From CBDDIP01 sp965229005 (GTDB lineage: Bacteria; Actinomycetota; Acidimicrobiia; Acidimicrobiales; Ilumatobacteraceae), in NCBI GenBank assembly GCA_965229005.1, contig CBDDIP010000002.1:3658001-3722000 (forward strand): a stretch of DNA of 64,000 nucleotides, given 5' to 3'. Every line of letters starts with the position of its first letter. Within the stretch, counting starts at the first letter, position 1. The position numbers and the translations under genes are program-made. Below, one piece after another: positions 1-8,740 of the stretch. A model generated the notes under the pieces. The model had not been told where the DNA came from, searched no databases, and saw only the letters and a program-made list of their open reading frames with translations.

Positions 1-466
1 CAGCGCCGTCGGGATCATCCGCGGCACACAGGCCGTCGGCGGGATCGTCGGCAGCCTCGTGATCGCTCGACTCGCCGCCCGCGTGGAGGCCGGTCGGCTG
101 CTCACCGCCGGCCTGATCGGAATGGGTGTCGCAGCGATGATCTTCTGGAACGCTCCGGCGGTGACGACGTCGTTGGTCGTGGCCGCGATCCTCTTCTCGC
201 TCGCCGGCGGACCCGGCGCGGCGATGCAGGTCGGCTTCCTCACCGTGGCGCAGCAGTCCGCGCCGCCGGAGGTGCTCGGGCGCGTGATGGGAACGACCGA
301 CGCCGTTGGCCTGGCCGGCGCTGCAGTCGGCAGCATCGCCACCGGCGTGCTCCTCGATCACGTCGGGTTGACCCCGTTGCTCGAGGTGCAGGCCCTGCTC
401 TACCTGGGCGCCGGGACGTACGCGCTGGCGACGCTGGTTCGTCGAGGCCGGAACGTGCCACGCTGA
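1..466 (+). CDS. MFS-type transporter, C-terminal part (partial)
   Basis: The frame is open from base 2 with no start in the window, so only about 154 C-terminal residues are present. They are strongly hydrophobic, with about four membrane segments separated by short charged loops. The loop PEVLGRVMGTTDAV between two helices resembles the cytoplasmic loop of MFS drug/solute exporters (MFS_3-like). The substrate cannot be told. The stop lies 5 bases before the next ATG, so the gene may be co-transcribed with the downstream MBL hydrolase and P450. Another polytopic transporter family is possible but less likely. Confidence 0.7.
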   Translation, partial: SAVGIIRGTQAVGGIVGSLVIARLAARVEAGRLLTAGLIGMGVAAMIFWNAPAVTTSLVVAAILFSLAGGPGAAMQVGFLTVAQQSAPPEVLGRVMGTTDAVGLAGAAVGSIATGVLLDHVGLTPLLEVQALLYLGAGTYALATLVRRGRNVPR

Positions 467-471
467 CACGC

Positions 472-1095
472 ATGTCCATCGAGCTCGTCAACACCACCGG
501 GATCTTCGCCCTCGACGGCGGCGAGTGGGAGGTCACCAACAACATCTGGCTCGTCGGCAGCGACCGCGAGGTGTTCGTCATCGACGCCGCGCACGATCAC
601 GAGCCGATCCTCGCCGCGATCAACAGCCGCCGCGTCGCCGGCATCGTGCTCACCCACGGGCACAACGACCACATCAACGCCGCGGTCGACCTGTCGGAGG
701 CCACCGATGCCCCGATCTTCCTGCACCCCGCCGACCGGATGCTCTGGGACGTCGTCTACCCCGATCGCGCCCCGGACCGCGACATCGTTCCCGGCACCAC
801 GTTGCGCGGTGGCGGCGTCGAGCTCGGTGTGCTGCACACGCCCGGCCACTCCCCCGGCTGCTGCTGCTTCCGGGATGACGCCGACGGCGTCGTGTTCAGC
901 GGCGACACCCTGTTCTGCGGCGGCCCAGGCGCGACCGGACGCAGCCACAGCGACTTCCCGACGATCGTCGCCAGCATCGCCGCGCAGCTCCTGACGCTGC
1001 CGCCGGAGACGATCGTCCACACCGGTCACGGCGACAGCACGACCATCGGCGCCGAGGCCCCCGCACTGGACGACTGGCTGCGTCGCGGTCACTGA
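472..1095 (+). CDS. MBL-fold metallo-hydrolase
   Basis: A 207-residue protein of the metallo-beta-lactamase fold. THGHNDH is the HxHxDH metal-binding motif (about residues 61-67). HTPGHSPG supplies the next metal-binding His, FSGDTLF the bridging Asp, and HTGHGD a C-terminal His. This is the glyoxalase II-like subclass of small thiolester hydrolases, with two zinc or iron ions expected. No signal peptide is seen, so it is cytoplasmic. It sits 5 bases after the transporter stop and 16 bases before the P450, giving a likely three-gene operon. The substrate is unknown. Confidence 0.85.
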   Translation: MSIELVNTTGIFALDGGEWEVTNNIWLVGSDREVFVIDAAHDHEPILAAINSRRVAGIVLTHGHNDHINAAVDLSEATDAPIFLHPADRMLWDVVYPDRAPDRDIVPGTTLRGGGVELGVLHTPGHSPGCCCFRDDADGVVFSGDTLFCGGPGATGRSHSDFPTIVASIAAQLLTLPPETIVHTGHGDSTTIGAEAPALDDWLRRGH

Positions 1096-1111
1096 TCGCG
1101 ACGCCGATGCG

Positions 1112-2308
1112 ATGAGCACCGTGGACGACCGCCTGGCCGCGATCACCGTGGCCGAGCTCGACGCCGACCCGTACCCCGCGTACGCCTGGCTGCGCGAGCA
1201 CGCCCCGGTCGCATGGGTGCCCGCTGTCGAGCTGTGGCTGGTCACCACCTGGCAGGCCGTGGACGCGGCGGCTCGCAACGGCGACGTGTTCTCGGCCGGC
1301 GTGACGCCCTCGCCACTCGAACGCACGATGGGTGCCGGCAACATCTTGTTGATCGACGGGCCACCGCACCGCGAATTGCGCAAGGCAGTCGAACCCCCGC
1401 TGCGGCCGCGGGCGGTCGAGGCACGCGTCGCAGACGCGCTGGCCGCCATGGTCGACCAGTACCTCGACAGGTTGCAGGACCGTGGTGAAGCCGAACTGAT
1501 GTCGGAGCTGTTCGAGCCGATCAGCGTCCGTGCCCTTGCCGAGATGATGGGCATCGGCGAAGTGGATGACGAGACGCTTCGTCACTGGTTCGCCGACATG
1601 GCAGTCGGTGCGACCAACTTCGAGGGCGACCCGACCAAGGACGACATCGGCGCCGCAGCCAGCGCGGACATCGACCTGCGATTGCGACCGATCATCGAGC
1701 GCCTCGCCCGCGAACCCGACGACTCGATGATCGCCGGCATGGCCGCGGCTCGCGGCGGGTCGGTCGAAGACCGGATCGCCTGGATGATGCCGACGATCAA
1801 GATCACCATCACCGGCGGGATGCAGGAGCCCGGTCACGCCTCCGGCTCGACCGTCCTCGGCGTGCTGTCCCGCCCTGATCAGGCCGCGGCGATGCGATCG
1901 AGCCCGCAGGACCTGGTGCGACAGGCGATCGAAGAGGGCCTGCGCTGGATGGCCCCGATCGGCACGCAGACACGGCGGACCACCACGTCCACCACCCTGG
2001 CCGGCGTCGAGCTCCCCGCCGGCGCCAACGTCGGCCTGTTGGTCTCGTCGGCCAGCCGCGACCACACCGTGTTCGGCGACGACGCCGAGGAGTTCGACAT
2101 GTTTCGCACCGCTCGCCCCCACGGCGCGTTCGGCTTCGGCGCGCACTTCTGCCCGGGGCACCACGTCTCGCGGCTGCAGATGCGCCTGGCGATCGCCGGC
2201 CTGTTCGAACGCTGCCGCAACCTGCGGCTCGACGACGACCGCCCGCCGCGCGTGCGCGGCTGGGAGTTCCGCGCACCCGCGCACCTCCACGTGCGCTGGG
2301 ACCGCTAG
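1112..2308 (+). CDS. Cytochrome P450 with atypical I-helix
   Basis: A 398-residue soluble bacterial P450. The heme-binding loop FGFGAHFCPG has the axial thiolate Cys at 347, and EEGLRW (about 274-279) holds the K-helix ExxR. The I-helix reads GGMQEPGHA (235-243): the usual acid-Thr pair of the AGxD/ET motif is Glu-Pro, so the Thr that normally helps O2 activation is missing. Expected role: monooxygenation with electrons from a ferredoxin, substrate unknown. The stop TAG overlaps the stop of the convergent gene in a shared CTAG. Family assignment is firm, function is not. Confidence 0.9.
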   Translation: MSTVDDRLAAITVAELDADPYPAYAWLREHAPVAWVPAVELWLVTTWQAVDAAARNGDVFSAGVTPSPLERTMGAGNILLIDGPPHRELRKAVEPPLRPRAVEARVADALAAMVDQYLDRLQDRGEAELMSELFEPISVRALAEMMGIGEVDDETLRHWFADMAVGATNFEGDPTKDDIGAAASADIDLRLRPIIERLAREPDDSMIAGMAAARGGSVEDRIAWMMPTIKITITGGMQEPGHASGSTVLGVLSRPDQAAAMRSSPQDLVRQAIEEGLRWMAPIGTQTRRTTTSTTLAGVELPAGANVGLLVSSASRDHTVFGDDAEEFDMFRTARPHGAFGFGAHFCPGHHVSRLQMRLAIAGLFERCRNLRLDDDRPPRVRGWEFRAPAHLHVRWDR

Positions 2309-2691
2309 GCGGCAGCAGTCGTCGACCGGCGCGGGATCTCGTCGACGCTCGTGTAGACGGGGATGCCGCGAGCGGTCGCAATGCGCACGTCGTTGTCCGC
2401 ACCCGTCGACGCGCCCGGTAGGCGAAGCACCGCATCGCAGTGCTCGAGCAACCGCTCGGCCGTCGGCGTCAGCACCTGCATCGAAGTCGCATCACCGACG
2501 TCGGACCCGACACAACGCATGACCGGAAGCGCAACCCACTCACCGATCATCGGGATGTGACCCGCCTCGAAGATCGGCCAGGACGCGGCCTCGAGAACGG
2601 CGAGGTTCGCTGCAAGACGATCGGGTTCGTCGTTCGTGCCCGAGCGGTACGGCCCGGCAATGAGGATCAACATCGGTCGTGGTTCGTTCAT
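2305..2691 (-). CDS. DUF4406-like protein (nucleoside deoxyribosyltransferase-like fold)
   Basis: A 128-residue protein beginning LILIAGPYRSG and continuing with a region around GHIPMIGEW and CDAVLRLPGASTGADNDVR. This layout (IAGPY near the N-terminus, then a D-x-hydrophobic R-L-PG-x-S-x-GA-x2-E/D motif) is that of DUF4406 and nucleoside 2-deoxyribosyltransferase-like proteins, often tied to nucleotide salvage. It is divergent from a DeoR regulator across a 68-base gap that holds phased repeats, so that regulator may control it. Its stop shares CTAG with the P450 stop. Activity is inferred from fold only. Confidence 0.6.
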   Translation of the reverse strand: MNEPRPMLILIAGPYRSGTNDEPDRLAANLAVLEAASWPIFEAGHIPMIGEWVALPVMRCVGSDVGDATSMQVLTPTAERLLEHCDAVLRLPGASTGADNDVRIATARGIPVYTSVDEIPRRSTTAAA

Positions 2692-2704
2692 GGTCGAAGC
2701 ATAT

Positions 2705-2739
2705 GTGCAACTTCGTGCAGATACAAGCAGTTTCGTGCA
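2705..2739. promoter_or_regulatory. Phased GTGCA repeats, candidate DeoR operator
   Basis: GTGCA occurs at 2705, 2715 and 2735, with a degenerate copy (AAGCA) at 2725, so four sites are spaced exactly 10 bases. The longer match TTCGTGCAG is found at 2712-2720 and 2732-2740. The array fills the gap between the divergent DUF4406-like gene (start 2691) and the DeoR gene (start 2760). Direct repeats in phase with the DNA helix suit a tetrameric DeoR-family repressor; binding is inferred. Confidence 0.55.
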
Positions 2740-2759
2740 GTCCCGCTAGCATCGCTGCC

Positions 2760-3551
2760 GTGCTGACAGCGCAACGCAAGACGACGATCCTCGATCTGCT
2801 CGACCGGGACGGCACCGTCATCGCCAAGGACCTCGCATCGCACTGGGGCGTGTCCGAGGACACCGTTCGTCGAGATCTTCGCGAGCTCGCCGCCGAAGGG
2901 AAGCTGCAGCGCGTGCACGGCGGCGCACTCCCGATCTCGCTCGCCGCGCAGGACTTCGAAGCCCGGCGAACCGTCGCCACCGCGGCGAAGCAGGCTGTCG
3001 CCGCGCACGCGGCAGCGATGATCACCGACGGGCAGACGGTGTTCATCGACGGAGGCACCACGGCGCAGGCGCTGTGCCGTGCACTCTCTCGTGATCGCCG
3101 TGCCACGATCATCACCCACTCGCCCACCATTGCCGTCGAGCTCGTGGCGCATCCACACGTCGAGGTGCTGCTGATCGGCGGTCGGCTCTACCCGCACTCG
3201 GTCGTCGCCGTCGGCTCGCTCGCCGCCGAGCAGATCGCGTCGATGAGTGCCGACGTGTTCTTCCTCGGCGTCAGTGGCGTGCACCCGAAGGCCGGGCTGA
3301 CGACGGGCGATGCCGAGGAGGCCGCGATCAAGCGGGCGCTCTGTCGTCGGGCCTCGGAGACCTACGTGCTCGCCTCGTCGGAGAAGGTCGGCGCGGCATC
3401 GCCGTTCCGCGTCGTCGGGTTCGGCGAAGTCGCCGGCGCGATCACCGACGAGGCCACGTCGGCAGCAGCTGCACGCGCGCTCGGCAAGGCCGGGCTGACG
3501 ATCATCCGCGCCCGGGGGGTAACCCCACCACCGATCCACCGGGGGGCCTGA
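2760..3551 (+). CDS. DeoR-family transcriptional regulator
   Basis: About 263 residues from GTG 2760, which places the conserved AQRKTTILDLLDRDG helix at the N-terminus; an earlier in-frame start at 2679 would lie inside the opposite gene. The N-terminal winged helix (about 1-60) contains GVSEDTVRRDLREL and the diagnostic LQRVHGGAL. Residues about 75-230 form the DeoRC sugar-phosphate sensor domain, with DGGTTAQALCRAL and ADVFFLGVSGVHP. DeoR proteins normally repress carbohydrate or nucleoside genes and are relieved by a phosphorylated effector. The likely target is the divergent DUF4406-like gene. A histidine kinase gene follows 2 bases after the stop. Confidence 0.88.
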   Translation: MLTAQRKTTILDLLDRDGTVIAKDLASHWGVSEDTVRRDLRELAAEGKLQRVHGGALPISLAAQDFEARRTVATAAKQAVAAHAAAMITDGQTVFIDGGTTAQALCRALSRDRRATIITHSPTIAVELVAHPHVEVLLIGGRLYPHSVVAVGSLAAEQIASMSADVFFLGVSGVHPKAGLTTGDAEEAAIKRALCRRASETYVLASSEKVGAASPFRVVGFGEVAGAITDEATSAAAARALGKAGLTIIRARGVTPPPIHRGA

Positions 3552-3553
3552 TC

Positions 3554-4903
3554 GTGGCCACGCCGCCGGATCCGCAGGATGGAGGCATGTTTGCAAGCCC
3601 CACCACCGTCCCCGTCCAGGAAGCCCGCTCGAACGTCCATCATCGGCCGTTCTTCCTTCGTCCGTTCTTCGACAAGCGCACCTGGAAGAGCTCGCTCTAC
3701 CTGCTGTTGAGCCTGCCGCTCGGCATTGCCTGGTTCACGATCACCGTCACCCTGCTCTCGGTCAGCGCCGGGCTCTTCGTCACCGTGATCGGCATCCCGC
3801 TGATGATCGCCACCGTGTGGATCGGCCGTGCCATCGCCGCATCCGATCGGGCCCGTGCCTCCACACTGCTCGACATCGACGTCCGCCCGTACCCTCGCCG
3901 CGCACCGACCTCGACGGGGCTGTGGGCCCGCGTCGGCGCCGGGCTCGGCGATCGTGGCGGTTGGCAGGGCCTGCTCTACGGGTTCCTCATGCTGCCGTGG
4001 GGCATCACCACGTTCGTCGTCACGATCACGCTCTGGTCCGTCGCGCTCGGCGGTGCGACCGCGCCGATCTGGGGCTGGCTCGTCGACCAGCAGTTCGGCG
4101 AGGACTACGTGTTGAAGGGATGGGGTCGCCTCGGGTGGATCGCCGGCAACTTCGTCGTCGGCCTGGTGCTGCTGTACGTCACCCCGTTCATCGTCCGAGG
4201 CTTCGCCGCCGTCGACAAGGCACTCGTCCGCGGGCTGCTCTCGCAGAGCGAGAAAGAGCAGTTGAGCAAGCGCGTCGAGGAGTTGACCGTCAGCCGCGAC
4301 GCATCCGTCGAGGGATCGCAGGGTGAGCTGCGCCGGCTGGAGCGCGACCTGCACGACGGCGCTCAGCAGCGGCTCGTTGCGCTGGCGATGGACCTCGGCA
4401 TGGCCAAGGAGCGACTCGCCGCCACGGACCAGACCGAAGCGGCGGAGCTGGTCGGTCGAGCACACGACGAGGCGAAGAACGCGATCGGTGAGCTGCGCAA
4501 CCTCGTTCGCGGCATCATGCCATCGGTGCTCACCGACCGCGGTCTCGACGCAGCCCTGTCGGCATTGGCCGGTCGCAGCGCGATCCCGATCGAGGTCGAC
4601 GTGCGGCTGGAAGAGCGCCCGCCGGCAACCGTCGAGTCCGCTGCCTACTTCGTCGTCGCCGAGGCGCTCACCAACGTCGCCAAGCACAGTCGCGCCTCCT
4701 ACGCTTCGGTGCTCGTGACACGCCACCAGAACGCACTGCGAATCGCGGTCACCGACGATGGCGTCGGTGGTGCGCACGAGCACGCCGGCGGCGGGCTCGC
4801 CGGCCTGCACGACCGCGTGCGTTCGGTCGAGGGTTCGCTGCGCATGACGAGCCCGCCCGGCGGCCCGACGACGTTGGTGGTGGACATCCCGTGCGTGTCG
4901 TGA
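3554..4903 (+). CDS. Sensor histidine kinase (NarL/DesK type)
   Basis: 449 residues if GTG 3554 is used; ATG 3587 is an in-frame alternative. Residues about 45-220 hold four or more hydrophobic segments in two similar halves, the putative 'Sensor' membrane domain common in actinobacterial kinases. HisKA_3 follows with RRLERDLHDGAQQRL (His267 is the phosphoacceptor). The HATPase domain has an N-box around EALTNVAKHS and a G1 box DDGVGG. The final 13 bases overlap the response regulator gene, so kinase and regulator form a cognate pair. The signal is unknown. Confidence 0.88.
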   Translation: MATPPDPQDGGMFASPTTVPVQEARSNVHHRPFFLRPFFDKRTWKSSLYLLLSLPLGIAWFTITVTLLSVSAGLFVTVIGIPLMIATVWIGRAIAASDRARASTLLDIDVRPYPRRAPTSTGLWARVGAGLGDRGGWQGLLYGFLMLPWGITTFVVTITLWSVALGGATAPIWGWLVDQQFGEDYVLKGWGRLGWIAGNFVVGLVLLYVTPFIVRGFAAVDKALVRGLLSQSEKEQLSKRVEELTVSRDASVEGSQGELRRLERDLHDGAQQRLVALAMDLGMAKERLAATDQTEAAELVGRAHDEAKNAIGELRNLVRGIMPSVLTDRGLDAALSALAGRSAIPIEVDVRLEERPPATVESAAYFVVAEALTNVAKHSRASYASVLVTRHQNALRIAVTDDGVGGAHEHAGGGLAGLHDRVRSVEGSLRMTSPPGGPTTLVVDIPCVS

Positions 4904-5541
4904 TCGCAGAAGACGCCGTGCTCCTCCGCGAGGGCCTGATGCGCTTGTTGGCTGCGTACGACATCGAGGTGGTGGCGGCCCTGGCCGACGCCGAGACGCT
5001 CGTCGAGACCGTGCTGCAGCACGAACCGGATGCGGTCATCGTCGACGTGCGCATGCCACCGACGCACACCGACGAAGGTCTGCGGGCAGCGATCGCCGTG
5101 CGCCGCGCACGGCCGAACACGCCGGTGCTGGTCCTGTCGCAGTACGTCGAGGAGCGCTACGCCACCGAGCTGCTCGGCGGGTCCACGGTCGGCATCGGCT
5201 ACCTGTTGAAGGAGCGCGTCGCCGACGTCAGCGACTTCATCTCCGCGCTGCGCCGCGTTGCCGCCGGTGGCACGGCGCTCGATCCTGAAGTGGTCGCTCA
5301 GCTCCTCAGCCGCAGCCGGCAACCGTCGCTGGCCAACCTCACGCCGCGCGAACGCGAGGTGCTGTCGCTGATGGCGGGCGGGCTGTCCAACCACGGCATC
5401 GCCGCGCAGCTGGTGGTCAGCGAGGGCGCCGTCGAGAAGCACATCAGCTCGATCTTCATCAAGCTCCAGCTGCCGGCCACCGAGATCGACCACCGTCGTG
5501 TCCTGGCTGTGCTGACCTACCTCGAAGCCGACCGAACCTGA
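4891..5541 (+). CDS. NarL/LuxR-family response regulator
   Basis: 216 residues starting at GTG 4891 inside the end of the kinase gene. The receiver domain (1-120) has the acidic pair ED at 7-8, phosphoacceptor Asp52 in VDVRMPP, and a Lys in YLLKE. The LuxR-type helix-turn-helix (about 147-210) has LTPREREVLSLMAGG and SEGAVEKHISSIF, the canonical recognition helix. It is expected to be phosphorylated by the upstream kinase and to bind DNA as a dimer. Target genes are not evident; the YjdF-like membrane protein 20 bases downstream could be one. Confidence 0.92.
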   Translation: MRVVIAEDAVLLREGLMRLLAAYDIEVVAALADAETLVETVLQHEPDAVIVDVRMPPTHTDEGLRAAIAVRRARPNTPVLVLSQYVEERYATELLGGSTVGIGYLLKERVADVSDFISALRRVAAGGTALDPEVVAQLLSRSRQPSLANLTPREREVLSLMAGGLSNHGIAAQLVVSEGAVEKHISSIFIKLQLPATEIDHRRVLAVLTYLEADRT

Positions 5542-5561
5542 ACCTGCACCCCGTCGCCGCA

Positions 5562-6161
5562 GTGCCGCCGCGCTGGTTGATCGCGCTGAAGGTCGCGCTC
5601 GCCGGTCTCCTGCTCGTGGGTGCGATCTTCCCGAGCGTCGGCGGTTTCGCCGGCAAGGGGATGGCCTACCGGTTGCCCCTGTTCCTGGCGCCGGCGCTGA
5701 TCGTCCCGATCCGTTGGTGGCTCGGCCGCCGACACGGTCGGCCGTATCACGTGGCGCTCGACGTCGCGCTGACCGTGCCGTTCCTCCTGGACACCGCCGG
5801 CAACGCGTTCGGCCTCTACGACCACTTCGATCGCACCGACGACGTGCTGCACTTCCTCAACTGGTTCGTGCTCGGTTGGGGCGTGACCGCGTCACTGCGG
5901 GCGCGCCCGGACACGGAACGTTCACCACGGTGGCTGCCGTGGACTGCCGGCGGCGGCATCGGGGCGATCGCCATCGTGCTCTGGGAGACCGCCGAGTACG
6001 CGGTCATGAAGGCCGGCGTCGGCGGGCTGTCACTGACCTACGGCGACACCATCGGCGATCTGCTGCTGTCGAGCGCGGGCGGAGCGCTCGGCGCGCTCGT
6101 CGCCGTTCGAACCGGCGCGACCGTCAACGATCGAGAGGACGCAGCGGCACACCGAGGGTGA
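5562..6161 (+). CDS. YjdF-like (DUF2238) inner membrane protein
   Basis: 199 residues from GTG 5562 with about five or six membrane helices. Conserved-looking polar residues sit at or near helices: LDTAGNAFGLYD, DDVLHFLNW, WETAEYAVM and LTYGDTIGDLL. This arrangement resembles the YjdF/DUF2238 family, membrane proteins of unknown function. The gene follows the response regulator by 20 bases. Its last 38 bases overlap the convergent serine hydrolase gene. No catalytic role can be assigned. Confidence 0.65.
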   Translation: MPPRWLIALKVALAGLLLVGAIFPSVGGFAGKGMAYRLPLFLAPALIVPIRWWLGRRHGRPYHVALDVALTVPFLLDTAGNAFGLYDHFDRTDDVLHFLNWFVLGWGVTASLRARPDTERSPRWLPWTAGGGIGAIAIVLWETAEYAVMKAGVGGLSLTYGDTIGDLLLSSAGGALGALVAVRTGATVNDREDAAAHRG

Positions 6162-7536
6162 TCTCGTCACGGTGTGCGACCGCGTCGGCGATGAGCTCGA
6201 ACGGGTACGACGTGGCGCTCCCGCCACGCACCGATCGCACCGCACCGTCGTCGCCTCGGTCGAACGTGATCCGTTCCCCTGGCGATCCGTACCCGGAGGT
6301 CTTGCTGATCCGCAACGTGTGCTCGTCGACGACCTCGAGCTGCGTCGGGTCGAGTGCCGGATCCGGCAGGGTCGGATCGAGCTGGTACAGCCGGCCGCCA
6401 AGGGCCACGATGTCGAACGCTCCCCACAGGTTGGCGAATCGACCCTCGAACGAGGCCAACGACAGATCGGTCGCGTCGGGCACGCTGCTCGCGGCCCGGT
6501 CGATCACGCGGATGGCCGCGGTCGCCAATCCGAGCGCCGGACCATCGATCGAGTTGGTCAGCACCGACACCGCGAGCTGATCGACGGGATCGAAGAACGT
6601 GCGGGTGATGTGGCCGGGGTACCCGCCGCCGTGCCCGAGCACGCGGCGCTTGCCGATGTCGGAGATGGCGAAGCCGAGCCCATACGAGGAGTCGACTCCC
6701 TCGACCTTCCACTCGGCGCGCTGCATCATCCGCTTCGAGTCGTCGGTCACCAGCCGACCGTCGCCGGTGAAGTGCGCCGAGGCGTAGCGCACGACGTCGG
6801 CAGCGGTGGAGAAGAATCCCGTGGCAGATGCCATCGCCCCGGTGTCGATGTGCTCGATCGGGATGCGGCGGTCGGCGTAGCTGCGGGCGGAGTAGCCGAC
6901 GGCGTACTCGTCGAGGCGTTCCGGATCGAGGTCGGGGCCGGTGTCGGCGAGCCCGAGCCGATCGACGATCTGGTCGACGACGACCGAGCGGTACGGCTGA
7001 CCGGTGACCGCTTCGATGATCTCGCCGACGATCGAGTAGCCGACGTTCGAGTACTTGAACTGGACGTTGCGGGACAGCACCGCCGCGTCGTCGAGGCTCA
7101 TCTGCTGCAGCCCGGCTTCATCGGGGAACGGACGCGCCAGCTGCCAGAAGTCGCCGTCCCAGCTGTCACGCACGATGCCTGCCGCATGCGACAGCAGCTC
7201 TCGCACGGTCACGTCGCCGAGTGGTGCGCCGACGAGGTGCGGCAGCCACTGCGCCGCGGTGTCGTCGAGCCGGAGCCGTCCCCGCTCGACCAGCTGCATC
7301 ACGACGGTCGCGGTGAACGTCTTCGAGTGCGAGGCGATGCGGAACAGGTGACGGTTGCCCAGCGGGATGCCACGCTCGACGTCGGCCCAACCATGCGCCG
7401 TGTCGAGCACGAGGTGGTCGCCCTGCAGGATCGCCGCCTGCACACCCGGTACGCGGTCGTAGCGCTGGCGGAACGCCAACCAGCTGTCGAACCAGCGGGC
7501 CGCGTCGGCGACCGCGGACGCGGCGAGGCCGGTCAT
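6124..7536 (-). CDS. Serine hydrolase, beta-lactamase (class C/PBP4*) family
   Basis: 470 residues from ATG 7536. The nucleophile motif SxxK is SHSK (Ser69-Lys72) in RIASHSKTF, the second motif YxN is YSN (162-164), and GHGGGYPGH gives the HxG equivalent of KTG. The C-terminal 100 residues form an extra domain of the type found in esterase/peptidase members. No obvious signal peptide is seen, suggesting a cytoplasmic esterase or peptidase rather than a secreted beta-lactamase. Its ATG overlaps the TGA of the enoyl-CoA hydratase (ATGA), so the two are translationally coupled. Confidence 0.88.
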   Translation of the reverse strand: MTGLAASAVADAARWFDSWLAFRQRYDRVPGVQAAILQGDHLVLDTAHGWADVERGIPLGNRHLFRIASHSKTFTATVVMQLVERGRLRLDDTAAQWLPHLVGAPLGDVTVRELLSHAAGIVRDSWDGDFWQLARPFPDEAGLQQMSLDDAAVLSRNVQFKYSNVGYSIVGEIIEAVTGQPYRSVVVDQIVDRLGLADTGPDLDPERLDEYAVGYSARSYADRRIPIEHIDTGAMASATGFFSTAADVVRYASAHFTGDGRLVTDDSKRMMQRAEWKVEGVDSSYGLGFAISDIGKRRVLGHGGGYPGHITRTFFDPVDQLAVSVLTNSIDGPALGLATAAIRVIDRAASSVPDATDLSLASFEGRFANLWGAFDIVALGGRLYQLDPTLPDPALDPTQLEVVDEHTLRISKTSGYGSPGERITFDRGDDGAVRSVRGGSATSYPFELIADAVAHRDEITLGVPLRPLDR

Positions 7537-8315
7537 GTTCCCGTGAACTGAGCCGGGCGACGCTCGAGGAACGAGGCCACGCCCTCGCGGTGGTCGTCGC
7601 TCTTGAAGCACGCCGCCATCGCCGTGGTGTGACGCGCCATGTGCTCGCTGACCGGCGCCGTGAATCCGTCGTAGATCAGACGCTTGAGGTAGCGGAAGCT
7701 GTGCGGCGAGCCGGCCGACACCGCCGTCGCCAGCGCGGCGACTCGTTCGGGCAGCTCGTCGGGTGCGACCACGTCGAGGACGTAGCCGAGCCGCAGCGCC
7801 TCGGCAGCGTCGATGATCTCGCCGGTGTAGAGCAGACGCATCGCCTGCTGCGGGCCGAGGATGCGCGGCAGCAGCCACGTGCCGGCGCCGGTGTCGGGGA
7901 CGAGGCCGCGGTGCACGAAGTTCCAGCCGAAGCGAGCGTTGGTCGACGCGATCCGCAGATCACATTGCGAGGTGAACTCGGCACCCATGCCGACTGCCGG
8001 GCCATCGATCGCGCAGATGGTCGGCTTCGAGCACTGGGCGATGGGCCACCACCGGTCACGTTCCTCGGAGGTGCCGCGCAGCCCACGCGTCTCCCCCGGC
8101 ACCGTCGCCAGGTCGGCGAGGTCGGTGCCGGCGCAGAACGCACCCTGCACCCCCGTGATCACGAGCACCACCGTGCTCGGATCTTTGTCGGCCTCGCCCA
8201 CGGTCTCGATGAACTCGCCCAACATCGCGTACGTCATCGCGTTGCGCTTCTCCGGCCGATCGATGGTGATCGTGCCGACTTTGCCGGCGGTCTCGTAACG
8301 GATGTGTTGCCCCAT
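7533..8315 (-). CDS. Enoyl-CoA hydratase/isomerase family protein
   Basis: 260 residues from ATG 8315 (MGQHIRYE); an ATG 39 bases upstream is less likely. Crotonase-fold marks: RPEKRNAM near the N-terminus, FCAGTDLADL forming one half of the oxyanion hole, and GPAVGMGAE the second half. CoA-thioester hydration or isomerisation is expected, but the second catalytic Glu region reads FVHRGLVPDTGAG and departs from the classic hydratase, so the exact reaction is open. It is the first gene of a two-gene operon with the serine hydrolase and is divergent from the SSB gene. Confidence 0.87.
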   Translation of the reverse strand: MGQHIRYETAGKVGTITIDRPEKRNAMTYAMLGEFIETVGEADKDPSTVVLVITGVQGAFCAGTDLADLATVPGETRGLRGTSEERDRWWPIAQCSKPTICAIDGPAVGMGAEFTSQCDLRIASTNARFGWNFVHRGLVPDTGAGTWLLPRILGPQQAMRLLYTGEIIDAAEALRLGYVLDVVAPDELPERVAALATAVSAGSPHSFRYLKRLIYDGFTAPVSEHMARHTTAMAACFKSDDHREGVASFLERRPAQFTGT

Positions 8316-8398
8316 CTGATCGACCGTAATTCCCCGGCGGAGCGCGCCCTTCACGCAAGAAGGACGTTCGCGTGACCAGCACCCGTCTGGGTGGGGGT

Positions 8399-8731
8399 AT
8401 GGTGCGCAACGTGAACGTCGTCGCCCTCGTTGGTGAGGTGGTCGACCGCCCGTTTCGCCCAGGCAACGGGGCCCGGACGGTGGTCAAGATCCGCGTCCAC
8501 GAAGACGGCGCCGGACGTTTCGACCGGGTCGAGTTCGATGCGTTCGGCCAACCCGGCGAGTTCGGCATGCACCTGTACGTCGGTGATCTCGTCTCCATCC
8601 GCGGACGGCTGGAGGATCGCACCTACCGCGAGGGCGACGAGGACGTCAACGAACTGCGCGTCGTCGCCCACCACATCGAGCTGATCACACGGGCCAGCGA
8701 CCGCAAGGCGCGCACCCCTGTCGCCACCTGA
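8399..8731 (+). CDS. Short single-stranded DNA-binding protein (OB-fold)
   Basis: 110 residues from ATG 8399, which follows a GGGGG purine run. The sequence runs NVVALVGEVVDRP, TVVKIRVHE, FDRVEFDAFGQ and GDLVSIRGRLEDRTY, the strand order of an SSB OB-fold. It lacks the long acidic C-terminal tail (DDDIPF type) used to recruit replication proteins. It is therefore probably an accessory SSB paralogue rather than the replicative one. It stands alone, divergent from the enoyl-CoA hydratase and convergent with the NlpC/P60 gene. Confidence 0.75.
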   Translation: MVRNVNVVALVGEVVDRPFRPGNGARTVVKIRVHEDGAGRFDRVEFDAFGQPGEFGMHLYVGDLVSIRGRLEDRTYREGDEDVNELRVVAHHIELITRASDRKARTPVAT

Positions 8732-8740
8732 GCACGGCGC

